NCBI GenBank assembly: GCA_023014485.1
Contig: JAJOZX010000939.1
Location: forward strand, 450,001-514,000
Reading direction: 5' to 3'
Length of the DNA: 64,000 nt
Source of the DNA: Bathynomus jamesi
Taxonomy: Eukaryota > Arthropoda > Malacostraca > Isopoda > Cirolanidae
Positions 62,483 through 64,000 of this stretch are shown in pieces. Both the position numbers and the translations under genes were made by a program. The notes under the pieces were generated by a model, which was not told where the DNA came from, did not search any database, and saw only the letters and a program-made list of their open reading frames with translations. Numbering within the stretch: the stretch's first letter is position 1; each line of letters starts with the position of its first letter.

Positions 62483-62880
62483 TAGGTAGGCTAATGATAT
62501 GCCGAGTGAACCCAGAAATAAATAATGAAACCTATTGATAATAGAATTAATGTACGTACGTTAGGTACAATAAACAGATTAAGTAATACATTAATTTAAA
62601 TAGGCTAATGGGATATGCAAAAGGGAACACAGAATAGATAATGAAAGCCTATTGACAACTAAATTAATGCACGTACGGTAGGTACAGTAAATAGATTAAG
62701 CAATACACTAATTTAGATAGGCTAATGCGATATGCAAAAGTGAACATAGAATAAATAATGTAAGCCTATTGACAGCTGAAATAATGCACGTACGGTTGGA
62801 ATGAAAGCCTATTTACAACTGAAATAATGCACATACGGGTGGTACAGTAAATGGATTAGGCCGTCAAGACTGAAATGCAT
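62483..62880. repeat. Tandem repeat with a period of about 117 bp
   Basis: Three and a part units marked by AGGCTAATG..GATATGC, AAAGCCTATTGACA and AATGCACGTACGGTAGG, at about 62487, 62602 and 62718, with a shortened last unit near 62800. Units differ by substitutions and one large deletion in the last. Confidence 0.85.
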
Positions 62881-64000
62881 AAAAGAACATGTAAACAGTA
62901 GGATGCACGATAAGTAAATTATACCAGTGATCACAACAACAAGGTTTATACAAAACTACGATATTGGTACGACACTTGAAATAGGCCTACTGCAGTCTTA
63001 ACGAGAGAGTTAGTTTTCCAGGTAGCTTGCGTACACTTGGATATAGCCCAAACGAGACGCACGATTACACTGTGTAGGCTTCGTGTGGATTACTTAAGAC
63101 GAGTCAAAAGGAGCTTACCGCAAATGATAGAACTCTGGAGCTTGAAGACCTACTTGATGGGTTGACCGATATTTGGCCAGTAATGACCTTGGAGACTGAA
63201 TGCCTAGGTGAGGTTGACCGTATTGCGTTTCGCCCGTCGAGGATGACCTTGAAGACGGTAGGTGGCCTGCTGAAACTACTTGTTGAAAGGGCGCCGATCG
63301 AACTGTGGTGGAGGATGAGTGAAGCGAAATGGTTTGGTGGCTTGTGGCTTAATAAGGAGTTTACGGACCTGGGCCTCGAAAGGTGCTTCTGAAGTGTGGT
63401 GAGCTTTGCCGCCGTCCTTGAGGATGAAAGTTGACAGCCGGTCGAGAACTGGTAAGAGGCCACAGAACGCCTACAGCAGTGATGTTCTTTCTTGCAGGAC
63501 GGAATTGTAGAGTCGCCTCAAGTGTTGCTTCGTTCTTGTATATGGTTGAAGTGTGGTTTGGACTGATGCCGGGTAAGGACGATGATGGCGCTGCGTGGAG
63601 AGAGTAGAATCACGAGGGGACGTAACGAGCGGAGTGAGGGCGAATGCCAGTGAATTCTGCCTTATATATGCTCGTAAGACGCTAACTTTTCGTGGGCCTT
63701 TTTGAAACCACAAGCGTCCTTTTGTTTCTGTTTCCTTGAACACCACGTATGTTTTTCGATTCCTGATGATTCTAAGACGTCTGCAGACGGCGAAGAAGAA
63801 AGGATTTCTTTGTCTGTTTCTTTGTCTGTTTCTTTGTCTGCCATCTACAAGTAGTCCCCTCTCAGAGATTGCACAGGAGCGATAATAAGGAGAATCACTA
63901 TTTCGGGGCAAAACTTACGCGGCCATTCCGAGTGCGGACGCCAGGTCTTGCATTTGGCTGTGCTGCTGTGGCAGGAGGGTTCGAAACATCTTTCTGGACT
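62881..64000. other. Unassigned region; possible promoter on the minus strand
   Basis: Higher-GC sequence than most of the window. On the minus strand CATATATAAGGCAGAATTCA (about 63673-63654) resembles a TATA box. Open frames (63104-63463, 63471-63911) are rich in Ser, Arg and repeats (three TTTGTCTGTTTC copies near 63807-63840) and match no family I know. It might be an LTR or leader, but I cannot support that. Confidence 0.35.

Noticed and set aside
63104..63911. Protein-coding genes on the minus strand at the right edge
   Set aside because: Low-complexity Ser/Arg frames with a simple TTTGTCTGTTTC repeat and no domain.

Overview
The window is eukaryotic and looks like arthropod DNA, most likely from a decapod crustacean. 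The reasons are TTAGG-type telomere-like repeats, Penelope-like retroelements with GIY-YIG endonucleases, several Tc1/mariner classes (DD34D, DD37D, DD41D), decapod-style non-LTR retrotransposons, and many (TA)n and (CA)n microsatellites. The species is an inference; no host gene settles it. I found no host protein-coding gene, no rRNA and no convincing functional tRNA. Almost everything recognisable is a transposable element, a piece of one, or a tandem repeat, often nested.

Layout, 0-20 kb. A minus-strand LINE (LINE-A, about 5840 down to the window edge) is split by a hAT transposon (1989-5150, perfect 8-bp target duplication). A DD41D transposon with an intact 350-aa transposase follows (5871-7083). 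A 5'-truncated RNase-H-bearing LINE (LINE-B, 8584-11007) has its own target duplication. A CR1-like LINE (LINE-C, about 11.0-17.6 kb) has an SGNH-esterase ORF1 that is interrupted by an unclassified DNA transposon (11914-14440, 9-bp duplication). A decayed Jockey-like LINE (LINE-D) lies at 17.95-19.8 kb.

Layout, 20-44 kb. There is a palindromic MITE (20.2-20.8 kb), a long-TIR element carrying part of an uncharacterised invertebrate protein family (21.8-22.8 kb), a hAT remnant, a tRNA-derived 266-bp tandem array (25.7-26.8 kb), a second DD41D element one base from intact, and tRNA-derived SINE pieces. Two Penelope-like palindromes follow (28.6-30.8 and 30.9-33.6 kb), then a LINE-E tail, a LINE-D fragment enclosed by 700-bp inverted arms (35.9-39.0 kb), a dead mariner, and a second mariner split by an R4-like LINE with a C-terminal endonuclease.

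Layout, 44-64 kb. A 201-bp palindromic element with 8-bp duplication lies at 45.1 kb. It is followed by a second LINE-E tail, a hammerhead-bearing palindrome, and the largest Penelope palindrome (48.2-52.8 kb). A head-to-head array of nine near-identical 266-bp tRNA-derived units (52.9-55.2 kb) abuts a DD37D transposon with an intact transposase (55.2-56.9 kb). The next DD37D element (56.9-61.35 kb) contains a MULE, which contains a hAT; its right TIR carries a further insertion. Two more TTAGG-core palindromes and a 117-bp tandem repeat end the window.

Two themes run through the window. The first is inverted duplication: Penelope copies, tRNA arrays, LINE-D and the TTAGG-core elements are all palindromic, usually bounded by (TA)n tracts. 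The second is RNA structure: the Penelope terminal repeats contain hammerhead-like motifs with a full conserved core, several in facing pairs. Only two transposases (DD41D at 5.9 kb and DD37D at 55.5 kb) read through without a break.
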